DNA of 64,000 nucleotides from B69-G16 sp964501905 (GCA_964501905.1 CAZCTW010000002.1:186001-250000); one strand, 5' to 3'. Shown: positions 16,346 to 25,972, counted from the stretch's first letter. Numbers and translations are program-made. Notes: a model not told the origin generated them from the sequence alone.

Positions 16346-16626
16346 CTCCTCGAAAACTTCCTCAGTAACGACTCTCCCCTACTTGTGAGAATATATAAGC
16401 GGATAGACCTATTTTTCCCGAAAAGAGGACAGGCGGAACTTAAAGGACAGCTATCACAAGGGTTCTCTACTTTTTCCTGTTTAATGTAACCTTGTGAAAG
16501 CAGTAAACCCAGTAAGCTCTCGACTTCCCCTATAGAAATCCCTAGCTTTCTGGCTAGAGTATAAACGTCTACGACCCCTTCGCCATTTAATACTTGTAAA
16601 ACCTTTAGAATTTTCTGAGATAACAT
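16342..16626 (-). CDS. FeoC-like winged-helix protein with a cysteine cluster
   Basis: About 94 residues. A winged helix (MLSQKILKVLQVLNGEGVVDVYTLARKLG) is followed by CDSCPLSSACP, four closely spaced Cys that could bind an Fe-S cluster, then a second short wing. This resembles FeoC-type regulators of the ferrous-iron transporter. It begins just after the feoB stop (ATG at 16626; a TTG at 16635 overlapping feoB is also possible), so it is co-transcribed and probably senses iron or oxygen state for FeoB. Confidence 0.75.
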   Translation of the reverse strand: MLSQKILKVLQVLNGEGVVDVYTLARKLGISIGEVESLLGLLLSQGYIKQEKVENPCDSCPLSSACPLFGKNRSIRLYILTSRGESLLRKFSRS

Positions 16627-16627
16627 G

Positions 16628-18748
16628 TTAACCAACTATGAGGGATAATACGGCATTGACAGAAAGAGATAAGACGAGCGCCGACGCTAACATAATTACT
16701 ATTGCTAGTAACGTTAGCTTATTTTTGCCAGTTTCCTGTTTTATCGAAGCTATAGTAGGTATACATGGTACATATAAGGTGAAAAGTATCAATAGGGAAA
16801 AAGCTTGAACAGGAGTTAGTCCAAGAGCTAACAGCGCTCCTTTAACGCTACTTCCCCCTCCCTGTAACATGGCTATAGACTCGATAAGTCCCTCTTTAGC
16901 TATTAGACCTTGAAGAAGCGCGAAGCCTATTATCCAAGCCTCTTTCTCGGGAATTCCATAAAGAGACAGAAACGGCGTTAGAGAGCTTCCTATGAGAGAA
17001 GCAAAGCTTTCTCTCGGATTAGATATGAAACCCGCTGGACCGTAGTTTAACAGGAACCACGTCGCCACGCTAAGGGATAATATTATGATACCGGCTTTCC
17101 TGAGGAAGTGTTTGGAGTAGTCCCAGGTCAACCACCACACAACTTTAAGACTAGGCCTGTGGACAGGCGGTATTTCCAATAGAAAGATAGGTGACTCGGA
17201 TTTTCTGAAGAGCAATATTCTGATAGTTAGGGATATCAGCATAGCGATTCCTAGAGCTATAAGGTATATAGTAAACATGACCGCTGCTTGCATTAGACTT
17301 GAGGAAAAGTAGGCCGTAACGAAGGCTAGGATTACTATTAAGCGGGCTTGGCAGGGGACGAAAGGTATGGATAAAATTAGTTGAATTCTTTCCTCCTCTT
17401 CTAAAACTGCTCGAGAAGATAACACGCCTGGAACATTACAGCCGAAGCTAATTATTACCGGGTATATAGCTCTCCCGGATAACCCGAACTTATTGAGTAA
17501 CGAGTTAAATGAAAAAGCTAGACGGGCGGCTATACCGCTATCCTCTAAAAGCGACAACATGAAGAAGGTTAGGAATAGAAGCGGCAGAAATGATAATACG
17601 CTTCCAACTCCTGAAATTACACCATCTGATACCAATGATACAAGCCATGGAGGAGCACCCAATCCTTCAAGAAAGCTAGCTAAGGAATCGGCTATAAGGG
17701 CGAAAATCCTATCCATTAATCCTATAATGCTATAGGTTTCTATTACCTCAGCTAAAGCATCCCAACCTAACCAGTGAAAAATTAAGTTTAGCGGAAAACC
17801 GCTGTTTAGGGTAAATATAATCGAAAACACGGAAATAAGAAATACTGAACTAAATACGATGCCCGATACTTCGTGCTGAATGATTTTCTCGAAGAAGCTT
17901 TCTTTCTCCTCTACTTTAACTCTTACAACAACCTCTCTGGCTATGCTATCCACATAGTTAAACCTTGCAATAGTAACGAGCTCAGCCGGATTTCTGCCTA
18001 TGCTAAACTTTACGGCATCCACAATACGTTTTATATCGGAAAGAACATCTTCTCCTTTATTCTTTATGATCTCCTCTAACCTAGGATCGCCTTCTAGAAG
18101 CCTTATAGCGAGCCACCTAGGTGGATATTCGGGTAAAATCCCTCTTTCCCTAATTACCTTTTCTATTTCAGTGATGAAAGGCTCAAGCCCGTCATAATTT
18201 ATTTTTAAAACTTCCTTTCTACCTCGTCGCCCTTCAGCGACAGCTACGATGGCGTCCAGTAGTTCGCGGAGACCACTGCCCTGTATAGCTGATACCTCGA
18301 CTACGGGGACGCCTAGCATCTCCTCTAGCTTATCTACGTGGATGTGTATCCCCCTTTTATGGATTAAATCCGATTTCGTAATAGCTATGACAACGTTAGG
18401 TGTTAACTCGAGTATTTGAATGGGGAGGTATAGAGTTCTCTCGGGAGCCGTGCCGTCTATTAAAACTAAGACAACATCTGGTTCACCGCTTATGATATAT
18501 TCGCGGGCTACGACTTCTTCCAGGCTCGTAGCTGATATACCATAGGTTCCGGGGAGGTCAACGAAACACAACTTCTTACCTTTATATACTCTCTCACCCT
18601 CTTTCCGTTCAACTGTTACGCCAGGCCAGTTAGCGACGTGGGCGATCTTTCCGGTAAGTACGTTAAAAAGAGTGGATTTACCTACGTTAGGGTTGCCGGC
18701 TACGGCAACTATAATATCGCATTTTCTTTCTTCCATTACTATACCCAT
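16628..18748 (-). CDS. feoB: Ferrous iron transporter FeoB
   Basis: 706 residues. N-terminal G domain: GNPNVGKSTLFN, DLPGTYG, TKSD, and the switch TGKIAHVANWPGVTVERK. A GDI helical domain follows, then a membrane domain with about 8-10 helices and the two Gate motifs (SFGCNVPGVLSSRAV; LYVPCIPTIASIKQE), each with a conserved Cys. It imports Fe(II) using GTP. A second ATG (18736) is an alternative start. feoA lies 41 nt upstream, the feoC-like gene directly downstream. Confidence 0.96.
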   Translation of the reverse strand: MGIVMEERKCDIIVAVAGNPNVGKSTLFNVLTGKIAHVANWPGVTVERKEGERVYKGKKLCFVDLPGTYGISATSLEEVVAREYIISGEPDVVLVLIDGTAPERTLYLPIQILELTPNVVIAITKSDLIHKRGIHIHVDKLEEMLGVPVVEVSAIQGSGLRELLDAIVAVAEGRRGRKEVLKINYDGLEPFITEIEKVIRERGILPEYPPRWLAIRLLEGDPRLEEIIKNKGEDVLSDIKRIVDAVKFSIGRNPAELVTIARFNYVDSIAREVVVRVKVEEKESFFEKIIQHEVSGIVFSSVFLISVFSIIFTLNSGFPLNLIFHWLGWDALAEVIETYSIIGLMDRIFALIADSLASFLEGLGAPPWLVSLVSDGVISGVGSVLSFLPLLFLTFFMLSLLEDSGIAARLAFSFNSLLNKFGLSGRAIYPVIISFGCNVPGVLSSRAVLEEEERIQLILSIPFVPCQARLIVILAFVTAYFSSSLMQAAVMFTIYLIALGIAMLISLTIRILLFRKSESPIFLLEIPPVHRPSLKVVWWLTWDYSKHFLRKAGIIILSLSVATWFLLNYGPAGFISNPRESFASLIGSSLTPFLSLYGIPEKEAWIIGFALLQGLIAKEGLIESIAMLQGGGSSVKGALLALGLTPVQAFSLLILFTLYVPCIPTIASIKQETGKNKLTLLAIVIMLASALVLSLSVNAVLSLIVG

Positions 18749-18789
18749 AAAATGCGGCTATTACTGTGTTATAAGCTTAACCTGAGAAA

Positions 18790-19026
18790 TTAAATTATTT
18801 CAACAAGTATTTTCTTTGCCATACCTCTGCTTAAAGCTATCATAACTCCGCGAACTCTTACAAGAATAGGTCCTCTATCACTGTTAACAACCTCGACTTC
18901 AACGCCAGGAGTTAAACCCATTTGCATAAGTCTGGTAGCTAGCCCGGGTCCTGCATTTAATCCCGCTATTCTAGCCTTTTTACCCGGCGGTACGGCTTCG
19001 AGAGTGATATGCACGCCGCTGGACAT
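18790..19026 (-). CDS. feoA: FeoA SH3-like protein
   Basis: 78 residues with the FeoA signature: ITLEAVPPGKKARIAGLNAGPGLATRLMQMGLTPGVEVEV then RVRGVMIALSRGMAKKILVE. FeoA is a cytosolic SH3-like partner needed for FeoB transport. It is first in the feoA-feoB-feoC-like operon and is divergent from alba at 19135. Confidence 0.94.
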   Translation of the reverse strand: MSSGVHITLEAVPPGKKARIAGLNAGPGLATRLMQMGLTPGVEVEVVNSDRGPILVRVRGVMIALSRGMAKKILVEII

Positions 19027-19088
19027 CGAATCACCACGTTAAATTCTCTGAGAGCATATATAATTGCGACTTAATAGAAAAGAAAAAT

Positions 19089-19099
19089 TATATATAAAA
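19089..19099 (+). promoter_or_regulatory. TATA box of alba (first copy)
   Basis: TATATATAAAA-type element on the plus strand, ending about 36 nt before the ATG at 19135. A GAGGTGA ribosome-binding sequence follows at 19122-19128, so this transcript has a leader of roughly 15 nt. Confidence 0.55.
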
Positions 19100-19134
19100 G
19101 ATTAGCTTATTGTTGAGCCGCAGAGGTGAAAATC

Positions 19135-19410
19135 ATGTCCAGCGAGGAGGGAATTATATTAATAGGTCGAAAGCCGACAGCAAACTACGTTCTAGCAGCT
19201 GTAACGCAGTTTTCCCAGGGATCTAAGAGAGTGGTGCTTAAAGCTCGAGGCAGGTCCATAACTAAAGCCGTTAACACTGCCGAAATAGTTCGCAGATTTC
19301 TGCCGGAACAGGTAGAAGTAGTCAAATGTGAAATAGGCAGTGAAACCGTTGGCGAGCCAGGAAAGGAGAGGACGGTTTCCACTATAGAAATAGTGTTAGA
19401 GAGAAAATAA
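19135..19410 (+). CDS. alba: Chromatin protein Alba (copy 1)
   Basis: 91 residues: ILIGRKPTANYVLAAV, VVLKARGRSITKAVNTAEIV, GEPGKERTVSTIEIVLERK. These are the core strands and RNA/DNA-contacting residues of Alba, an abundant dimeric chromatin protein. The ATG at 19135 is chosen over a GTG at 19126 because that GTG is part of the GAGGTGA ribosome-binding site. A second Alba gene occurs at 42221-42505; this copy lacks one residue in the RRFLP loop relative to it. Confidence 0.96.
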   Translation: MSSEEGIILIGRKPTANYVLAAVTQFSQGSKRVVLKARGRSITKAVNTAEIVRRFLPEQVEVVKCEIGSETVGEPGKERTVSTIEIVLERK

Positions 19411-19472
19411 GTGATTAAAATAAGTATCACTTCTGATTTTCTTTTTCCAAGCATTTATTATTCGGTGTTTTC

Positions 19473-21323
19473 ATGTTTAAAGTGAATTTAGATAAGGTCG
19501 TATATAAGATAGGTGAGCGCGCCCTCCTATCGTTAAGTTTTAAAAACACTTCTAGTGAAGCTGCGAAAAAAGATGTCTATTTAGAGCTAAGATTAAACGG
19601 AGAGCTAAAAATGGCCTTTTTAGCCCGTGAGGGAATTAGCCTAGGGCCAGGCGAGGAGTATAGGGAAACCATTGAGGTGCCCCTACCTAGAGAAGAGGGA
19701 TTAGGCGAGCTCAACGTATATCTGGTGGAAAATGGAGAAGTAGTGAGAAAAAACGTAGAATTGGGCATAGTTGACCCGTCGAAGAGGAAACCTCTAATGG
19801 TGGCTTTTGTCTGGCACCACCACCAAGCGCCCAACTTCTACCCTGACGGCACCTTCCACAGCTTATGGGCCTTTACACACGTCTACGATGATGAGTTTCC
19901 TCCCTTTGAAGGAGGAGCCTATTATATTCACGTTAAAAATCACGAAAAACACACTAAAATTAAAGACTGCGATCATGTATCCCCCTCTCTTCTCCTGCAG
20001 TGGAAAGCTGTCATTGAAAGAGGCGCAAAAACGGTACATGGACGTATAGAACCTGATGACCCCAAGATAGAGAGAGTAAGATATGTATTAGAGAAATTCC
20101 GTGAAATGTCAGCAGAGGGGAAAGTTGAGATACTGGGAGACCTCTTCGCCCATACAGTTCAAGGATTAGTTATAGATCTGTTCTCTAAGCGCGGCATGAA
20201 GAAATTGGCGTTGGAGATTTTGGATTGGGAACTTAGATATGGTAAAAGAATAACTAGAGAAGTATTGGATTGCGAACCCATAGGTGCATGGACTCCTGAG
20301 ATGTATTGGAGTCCAGAACTTGCTGAATTGTACTCTAGGAATGGCTATAAATACACTGTACTCTGTGATCAGCACTTCCGCGCGAGCTCCGGGGAAAAGG
20401 GCTCCATATATGAACCATACAGGGTAGAGTATAACGGGAATTCTATAGTTATCTTCTTCAGAGATAGAGAACTCAGCGATTGGATAAGCTTTAGAAACAA
20501 TTTTACGGACGAAGAACACGCCGAAAGAGAAGCTAGAGGTTTTACGCTGACGCTGTTGGAGAAGTACTTCAAGCATCCAGGCGGGATCTGCGTTATAGCG
20601 CTCGACGGAGAAAACTGGATGATAGGCTCTATGACCCGAGAGTATGTCCCCCTATTCTTCGATTTACTCTGGAGGTATATAGAGGAAAGTGAGAAGGTAT
20701 TCAAGACCGTAACTCTCTCCGAATACCTTAAAAACCGCGACGGGAATTCATTTAAAACTTTAAAGTACATACCGAAAGGTTCATGGGCTGGGCTTTCGAA
20801 TGCTCAATGGGTGGGCGGCGTTAAAGACGACTTGTGGAATTTTGTTTTGGAAAAAGCCAGGTGGGTTGCCGCTCTGAGCAATGCCCTACCCCATCAGCTA
20901 AAGAAGAAAATGCTGTTAGACGAGAAATCTCCGCTGTTCCGCGCATACAGAGCGTTATCCATAGCAATAGACAGTGACTACTTCTGGTTCGGCGATAGAG
21001 AATTAGAACAAAAGGTTATCAAAGCTTGGGCTGAAGAGGCTGAGAGAATATCGAGAGAGGTTTTAGAAAAAATTAAAATACAATCCATCCACATCTCGAG
21101 CCATAAAATCTCCGTACTCGTCAAGAACAACTACCAATATCCTCTAAATCTCTGGCTAAAACTTGAAGACATTACTCGAGAGGAGGAAATTAAGATACTG
21201 GTAGAAGGCGGATCTACTAGGGAAATAGCCTTGGATGTTGACGAGAATATTAGATGTATAGCCCTCACTGTACCTCCTATAGTACTTAAAAAAATAGCCT
21301 TGAGCAGCGGAATTTTCTTATAA
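19473..21323 (+). CDS. GH57 family glycoside hydrolase
   Basis: 616 residues. An N-terminal Ig-like domain (about 1-105) precedes a GH57 catalytic domain that begins VAFVWHHHQAPNFYPDG, with GAWTPEMYWSPEL supplying the catalytic Glu and ALDGENWM the acid/base Asp region. The C-terminal 80 residues are another beta domain. No signal peptide, so it is cytosolic: alpha-amylase, amylopullulanase or 4-alpha-glucanotransferase type, acting on intracellular glycogen. The ROK kinase at 13 kb could use released glucose (inference). Confidence 0.9.
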   Translation: MFKVNLDKVVYKIGERALLSLSFKNTSSEAAKKDVYLELRLNGELKMAFLAREGISLGPGEEYRETIEVPLPREEGLGELNVYLVENGEVVRKNVELGIVDPSKRKPLMVAFVWHHHQAPNFYPDGTFHSLWAFTHVYDDEFPPFEGGAYYIHVKNHEKHTKIKDCDHVSPSLLLQWKAVIERGAKTVHGRIEPDDPKIERVRYVLEKFREMSAEGKVEILGDLFAHTVQGLVIDLFSKRGMKKLALEILDWELRYGKRITREVLDCEPIGAWTPEMYWSPELAELYSRNGYKYTVLCDQHFRASSGEKGSIYEPYRVEYNGNSIVIFFRDRELSDWISFRNNFTDEEHAEREARGFTLTLLEKYFKHPGGICVIALDGENWMIGSMTREYVPLFFDLLWRYIEESEKVFKTVTLSEYLKNRDGNSFKTLKYIPKGSWAGLSNAQWVGGVKDDLWNFVLEKARWVAALSNALPHQLKKKMLLDEKSPLFRAYRALSIAIDSDYFWFGDRELEQKVIKAWAEEAERISREVLEKIKIQSIHISSHKISVLVKNNYQYPLNLWLKLEDITREEEIKILVEGGSTREIALDVDENIRCIALTVPPIVLKKIALSSGIFL

Positions 21324-21341
21324 TCCTCCGATGATAATATA

Positions 21342-21677
21342 ATGGAGAGGGAAATGTCACAGAAAATATCCGCTGAAGCTTTTCAGCGAATGGTTGAAAA
21401 AGCTGCTTGGTTAATTTCTGAAGGTAGAATCGTAAGGATTAGCGATATCCTATACTATGTAATTGGAAGAAGGTCTAGACATTTGGTGAGAATTGGGGAT
21501 GGAGAAAAAATAACTTGCTCCTGTTTCGGCTTTAAGAGCAGGGGCGTATGTTCTCACGTTCTCGCAGTTTCAACCTTGAGGAAAATGAAAGAAGGATCTG
21601 AAATTATAGATGAAATTATGCAGGAAAGAATTAAACGTGAGCTAAGACAGCTTTATAGAGGTGAAATTACTAGATGA
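21342..21677 (+). CDS. SWIM zinc-finger protein
   Basis: 111 residues with a SWIM motif CSCFGFKSRGVCSH (C-x-C...C-x-H, about residues 63-76) between helical flanks. SWIM domains bind DNA or proteins and occur in archaeal Sws1-like recombination factors. Start ATG 21342; a second ATG lies four codons on. It begins 18 nt after the GH57 stop. Confidence 0.85.
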   Translation: MEREMSQKISAEAFQRMVEKAAWLISEGRIVRISDILYYVIGRRSRHLVRIGDGEKITCSCFGFKSRGVCSHVLAVSTLRKMKEGSEIIDEIMQERIKRELRQLYRGEITR

Positions 21678-21707
21678 CAGCCTCTGCCTACATGGAGGTG
21701 TAAAATC

Positions 21708-22109
21708 TTGAAGTACCGCTTGATGGATATACTAGCCTGCCCTTACGATAAGAAATTCCCCCTAAAGCTATACGTCTTTGAGGAAAAAGTATATCCAGAG
21801 CGGGAATATGTATGGGATAAAAAACCTCTCTGCGAGCTTTACTGTGGACTCTTAGAGAAGAAAGTCGAAGAGCTTGACGAGACACCCTGCGAAGAGTGTA
21901 TAAAGAAGGAGATAGTCGAAGGTTTAATTTTCTGCGAAGTTTGTAATAGATGGTATCCTATAGTAGAGGAGATTCCGATATTTCTCCCGGATGAGATAAG
22001 AGAAAAACGTAAACAGGAAGATCTGAAGTTTCTGAACAAGTACAAAGATAAAATCCCGGAGAAAATCCTGAAAGAAGGAAAGCCGTGGACGTTAACTAAT
22101 CGTGAGTAA
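21708..22109 (+). CDS. Trm112-like zinc protein
   Basis: 133 residues. It starts MKYRLMDILACPYDKKFPL, the Trm112 zinc-ribbon pattern, with further cysteines LYCGLLEK, CEECIK and FCEVCNRWYPIVEEIPIFLPDE; the last stretch is the family hallmark. Trm112 activates several methyltransferases acting on tRNA, rRNA and release factor. The start is TTG at 21708, chosen because GGAGGTG lies 7 nt upstream. Its 3' end overlaps the convergent gltX by 14 nt. Confidence 0.9.
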   Translation: MKYRLMDILACPYDKKFPLKLYVFEEKVYPEREYVWDKKPLCELYCGLLEKKVEELDETPCEECIKKEIVEGLIFCEVCNRWYPIVEEIPIFLPDEIREKRKQEDLKFLNKYKDKIPEKILKEGKPWTLTNRE

Positions 22110-23844
22110 AGTAAGCCGTGATAACCCCCTCCGATTTCTGATCTATCCTAACGAATCCAAATCTGTAGAATTGGACCTTATCGTCAACCTCTAGTTTCCC
22201 TATTTCTTCTTCGCCAACTCCCTCGACAGAGACGACCTTTTCCCCCTTAACCTTCACAACTTTTACGTTTACATACCGGTTCGTTGGCGCCCATTGTATA
22301 ATCGGCAATTTATACGTTTTAGCGTAATCCATATCCTTATTCAGATACTTAGCAAGAGCCTTCTCGCCATCCTTTATTAACTTAAAATTAGCTAGCCCAA
22401 GAAACCTAATCTCTCTCTCCTTCAAAGATTTTAAGTCGTCGAGAGAGACAAATATCGACGTTTTGCCATTATCTACGTCTAGGGAGATTAGACGAAAGCC
22501 TCTTTCCGGGAAGGAGGGATGATAAGGTATTTTGGCGGTTAACCTCTCCGGTATATCTACTAGCTCTATTCTAGCCGGGTTGGGCACGAACATGTACCTA
22601 TTTGCCTTAGGCTCGAGGTATTTACGGTTAATAGCGTAGAGATTGGCTATACTGATAACGGCGCCGGAGGGCTTAACACCTACGTCGATCATTATCTCCC
22701 ATATTGTTTCAGGCAGGAAGCCTCTCCTCCTTAGCGATACCAAAGTCCCCAATCGCGGGTCGTCCCAGCTGGTGTATCTGCCTTCTTCAATTCCTTTCCT
22801 AATCTTAGATTTACTGAGCACAATGCCTTCGAGGTTTAAACGGCCGAAATGTATCGCCTCTGGGTATTCCCATTCTAGGTGTCTAAACATGAACTTCTGC
22901 TTTATCGTATTAGTCTGGTGTTCTTTGGCTCTTAAAATATGGGTTATTCCCATTAAATGGTCATCTACGCCGCAGGCGAAGTTGTATGTAGGCCACACAA
23001 TATACTTATCGCCTACTAAGGGATGAGGATACTTGGATGTGTCTATAACTCGAAAAGCTATCCAATCTCTAACAGAGGGATCTGGATACTTTATGTCGGT
23101 TTTTACACGAAGAACCGCCTCCCCCTCGCCATAAAATCCTTCAAGCATTTTATCCCATCTCTCTAACTGGACGTTAACTTCTTCTTTAGAATGCTCACAA
23201 GCTATCCCCCTCTTACGGTACTCCTTAATCTTGTTGTGAGAACACGTGCATATATAGGCTCCCCCTCTCTCGATTAACAAGCGTGCGTAGCGGTAGTAGA
23301 TGTCCATCCTCAAGGACTGTATGTATTCTTCGTCCCACTTTAAACCGAGCCAGCGTAAATCCTCTCTTATAGCTTCATAAGCCTCGAGTATTGGAGTTTT
23401 GGTTTTAGGGTCAGTATCTTCAAACCTTAGAACGAACTTACCTTTGTACATGCGGGCGTATTCGTAGCTCAGTATGGCGGGACGCGCGCTACCTAAATGT
23501 AAAACGAAATCCGGGTTTGGAGCAAAACGTGTCACAACCCGCTTATATTTATCTACATTAGGCAGAGGAGGCAACGCCTTTCTTTTCTCCTCCACCTCTT
23601 TCTTTACTAATTCTTCAGGCCATTTCTCCTCGAGAATGCTCTTTAGTTCTTCAAGGGTTTTCTCATTAACCTTATTCACTACTTCCCGGACTATCGGCAC
23701 TATCTCTCTAGCGTAGGGCCTAAGCGAGGGATCTTCCCTAAAGATCTTGCTGATCACCGCTTTGAAATTAGCTTTACCTCCGTATTTCACCGCATTTATA
23801 ACAGCATGTTTAAACGCTAACTCTCGCACTTTATTCTCTTCCAT
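22096..23844 (-). CDS. gltX: Glutamyl-tRNA synthetase
   Basis: About 582 residues, the archaeal/eukaryotic class Ic type. Features: RFAPNPDFVLHLGSARPA (HIGH-like motif), RFEDTDP, DYNFACGVDDHLMGITHILRAKEH-type region, and VLSKSKIRKG (KMSKS-like). The C-terminal anticodon domain is the beta-barrel form shared with GlnRS, consistent with a non-discriminating enzyme used with Glu-tRNA(Gln) amidation. ATG at 23844 is chosen because TAGGTGGGCG precedes it; the frame opens seven codons earlier. Confidence 0.95.
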   Translation of the reverse strand: MEENKVRELAFKHAVINAVKYGGKANFKAVISKIFREDPSLRPYAREIVPIVREVVNKVNEKTLEELKSILEEKWPEELVKKEVEEKRKALPPLPNVDKYKRVVTRFAPNPDFVLHLGSARPAILSYEYARMYKGKFVLRFEDTDPKTKTPILEAYEAIREDLRWLGLKWDEEYIQSLRMDIYYRYARLLIERGGAYICTCSHNKIKEYRKRGIACEHSKEEVNVQLERWDKMLEGFYGEGEAVLRVKTDIKYPDPSVRDWIAFRVIDTSKYPHPLVGDKYIVWPTYNFACGVDDHLMGITHILRAKEHQTNTIKQKFMFRHLEWEYPEAIHFGRLNLEGIVLSKSKIRKGIEEGRYTSWDDPRLGTLVSLRRRGFLPETIWEIMIDVGVKPSGAVISIANLYAINRKYLEPKANRYMFVPNPARIELVDIPERLTAKIPYHPSFPERGFRLISLDVDNGKTSIFVSLDDLKSLKEREIRFLGLANFKLIKDGEKALAKYLNKDMDYAKTYKLPIIQWAPTNRYVNVKVVKVKGEKVVSVEGVGEEEIGKLEVDDKVQFYRFGFVRIDQKSEGVITAYFTHD

Positions 23845-23947
23845 TCGCCCACCTACTAGCTTCAATACGTCTTTAGAGTTGTTGAACGCTTAAATTAATA
23901 TACGCTCCGGCTAAAAATTATTCTATCAATAGAGCTCGGTGTATTTT

Positions 23948-24679
23948 ATGAATGCAGAGTTAGCTCAGTTCGCTATAAACGTCGCCGGTTTAACGGTAGC
24001 GTCGTATATGGATATCAAAACTAGAGAGATAGAGGATTACGTTTGGTACTCAATGCTTGTAGCCAGTATTCCCGTGCTTGTTTATAGGGCTAGCCTTCTG
24101 ATACAGAATCAACCTCTGCTGATTCTGTACTTTTTATCCCTCACTATGGGAATAACTATGGCGTTAGCTATGGATAGATTTGCCCTAGTAGGGGGGGCTG
24201 ACGTTAAAGCCCTAATAGTATTAAGCATAAACGAGATACCCTCTCTCAACAAAAACCCTCTATCTCTGATACCTCCGCTGTCAATCTTTACGAACAGCGC
24301 ACTACTTTCTCTACTAATAATACCCGTAATTTTGCTCCGAAATATGATATACTCTCTTAAGCAAGGCGATCTCTTCAGAGGCTTTGAACAAGAAGATGTC
24401 AAGAAGAAGATTCTTTGTTTTTTCACATCCTATAAAGTCCCTTACAGCGTATATTTAAAAAACAAGTACAAATACTCGCTGGCTGAAGCAAAGGAAGACG
24501 GAAAGAGAGCATTAAGGATAGGCGTTAGAGTAAGAGAAGAGGAATCTGACGAAGGATATTCAGAGGATGAAGAGGTTTGGGTAAGCCCACTACTTCCTCT
24601 GATAGTCTTCATAGAGTTAGGTTACATAGTACACTTCCTTTACGGAAACATTTTAGGACTTTTACTAAACTTAATATGA
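23948..24679 (+). CDS. Prepilin peptidase (A24, PibD/FlaK-like)
   Basis: About 243 residues with 5-6 hydrophobic helices. The two catalytic Asp motifs are in SYMDIKTREIEDYVW (first Asp, near the N-terminus) and GGADVKALI (the GxGD-type motif, written GGAD). A soluble charged loop (about 165-215) precedes the last helix. It should cleave class III signal peptides of archaellins, pilins or sugar-binding proteins. ATG 23948 is preferred over the GTG at 23939. Confidence 0.87.
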   Translation: MNAELAQFAINVAGLTVASYMDIKTREIEDYVWYSMLVASIPVLVYRASLLIQNQPLLILYFLSLTMGITMALAMDRFALVGGADVKALIVLSINEIPSLNKNPLSLIPPLSIFTNSALLSLLIIPVILLRNMIYSLKQGDLFRGFEQEDVKKKILCFFTSYKVPYSVYLKNKYKYSLAEAKEDGKRALRIGVRVREEESDEGYSEDEEVWVSPLLPLIVFIELGYIVHFLYGNILGLLLNLI

Positions 24680-24881
24680 TGCTTCTAAAGGGCTAAGTTG
24701 TATGGTATTTAGAGCTAGGCCTCGGCGTGAGATGGTTTCTTCATCTAGCAGATTTCCCTATCTTCCTCATCGGCAAGCTACGGCATCTTCCTAGCCTCTT
24801 TCATCACAGTCAGAACCCGTGTTCCCAATCATCTGCCGCCGTGATATATACTCTGGGAGGAAATATATTTGTTATCCAACG

Positions 24882-25652
24882 CTATATCTTCACTTTGCCA
24901 TCGACTACTATCCCTCTTCCGGTTTCGATTTTGAATAAGTACATGGCTGGTTTGACAGGTCTCCACCTCATCTTCCTTACAAACAACGTGCGTATATATT
25001 CGCCCTTAATCCTTTCGACTCCGAGGACTATTATCCCGGCTGCCAAGAACTCCTCCACACCGAAACGGCTTAAAGCGTTACTGCCCGTGGGTATCTCAGA
25101 TGTTATTATATTGGTTGTCCCTATCTCTTTCTCTATTGAAATCACTAAATTTCTAATATAGCTTCGTGTCCACGTAGGGTCTTTTTCTCCCATAATTAAG
25201 GGGGCTACGGGGTCTATCACCAAGCGTTTAGCTCCGATGCGCATAGCCTCGCTTTTCAAGTTGAGAACGAGTGACTTAACTATGGTCTCTATCGGCTTAT
25301 CCTTCATTTTCTCTGCGAAATCGGGCAGTAGTGTGAGAACGCTCAACAAGTTCTTTCTAATTAGGGCTTCTAAATCCCAACCGAAGGAAAGGGCCCCTCC
25401 TATGAAATCTTCGTAATCCTCGTCGACAAGTAGATATACCCCGGGCTCTCCAATAGAAGCCCCATAGACTAAGTAGTTTAGCGAGAAGAGAGTTTTCCCC
25501 GTGCCCGTTTCCCCGGCTATAAGGTAGGTTCTCCCTCTGATAAAGCCTCCTCCTATAATCTCGTCTAAGCCCTCAATGCCCGTTGGAGTTAACACGAGAG
25601 GAGGTGGAGGAGGAGGTTGTAAGCGTTCCTCTTTTGCCTCCGGCATGCTCAC
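24882..25652 (-). CDS. Single-domain KaiC-like/RecA-superfamily ATPase
   Basis: 256 residues. An unusual N-terminal proline run (LQPPPPPPLVLTP) precedes a KaiC core: TGIEGLDEIIGGGFIRGRTYLIAGETGTGKT (Walker A about 39-50), the Walker B strand RLVIDPVAPL, and the later VLGVERIKGEYIRTLFVRKMR. Such proteins are common in archaea as signalling or chemotaxis-linked ATPases. The start is GTG 25652, 6 nt after GGTGA and 2 nt after the stop of the RHH gene. No neighbour reveals its partner except that RHH gene. The gap 24680-24881 holds no clear gene. Confidence 0.85.
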   Translation of the reverse strand: MSMPEAKEERLQPPPPPPLVLTPTGIEGLDEIIGGGFIRGRTYLIAGETGTGKTLFSLNYLVYGASIGEPGVYLLVDEDYEDFIGGALSFGWDLEALIRKNLLSVLTLLPDFAEKMKDKPIETIVKSLVLNLKSEAMRIGAKRLVIDPVAPLIMGEKDPTWTRSYIRNLVISIEKEIGTTNIITSEIPTGSNALSRFGVEEFLAAGIIVLGVERIKGEYIRTLFVRKMRWRPVKPAMYLFKIETGRGIVVDGKVKI

Positions 25653-25654
25653 GC

Positions 25655-25810
25655 CTACTCACCTTCCCCTAAACCTTTAGAGTATTTCTCGATAAAGAAT
25701 TCCAATGCATCCCTAACTATAGCCGAAATCGATTCAGCTTCTCCTCTTTCAACCCTCTCTTTCATTTCTAAATATAAACTCTCGGGTACGCGTATTGTCA
25801 CTTTCCGCAT
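25655..25810 (-). CDS. Ribbon-helix-helix (CopG-like) protein, 51 aa
   Basis: A short gene from ATG 25810 to TAG 25655. It begins MRKVTIRVPESLYLEMKERV, the ribbon strand and first helix, followed by SISAIVRDALEFFIEKY as the second helix of an RHH domain. RHH proteins dimerise and bind operators. The stop is 2 nt before the KaiC-like start, so the two form an operon and the RHH protein may be its autoregulator (inference). Confidence 0.82.
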   Translation of the reverse strand: MRKVTIRVPESLYLEMKERVERGEAESISAIVRDALEFFIEKYSKGLGEGE

Positions 25811-25972
25811 ATACTATCCCAACGCAATTAGTTCGTGAAGGTTTAAAACATTTGCTATCTCAACAAGACCTAAACTCCTGAAGTCGTAGCTTTAAGGAAC
25901 ACCGAGGGATAAGCCTAATTCTATAGGATAATTCTCGAGAATACTTATAAATTACATTACTATACTCATAGT

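Noticed and set aside
24740..24860. C/D-like boxes on the minus strand (CTGA, GTGATGA and a distant GATGATT)
   Set aside because: Box spacing is wrong, the second guide would be very long, and there is no good terminal D box.
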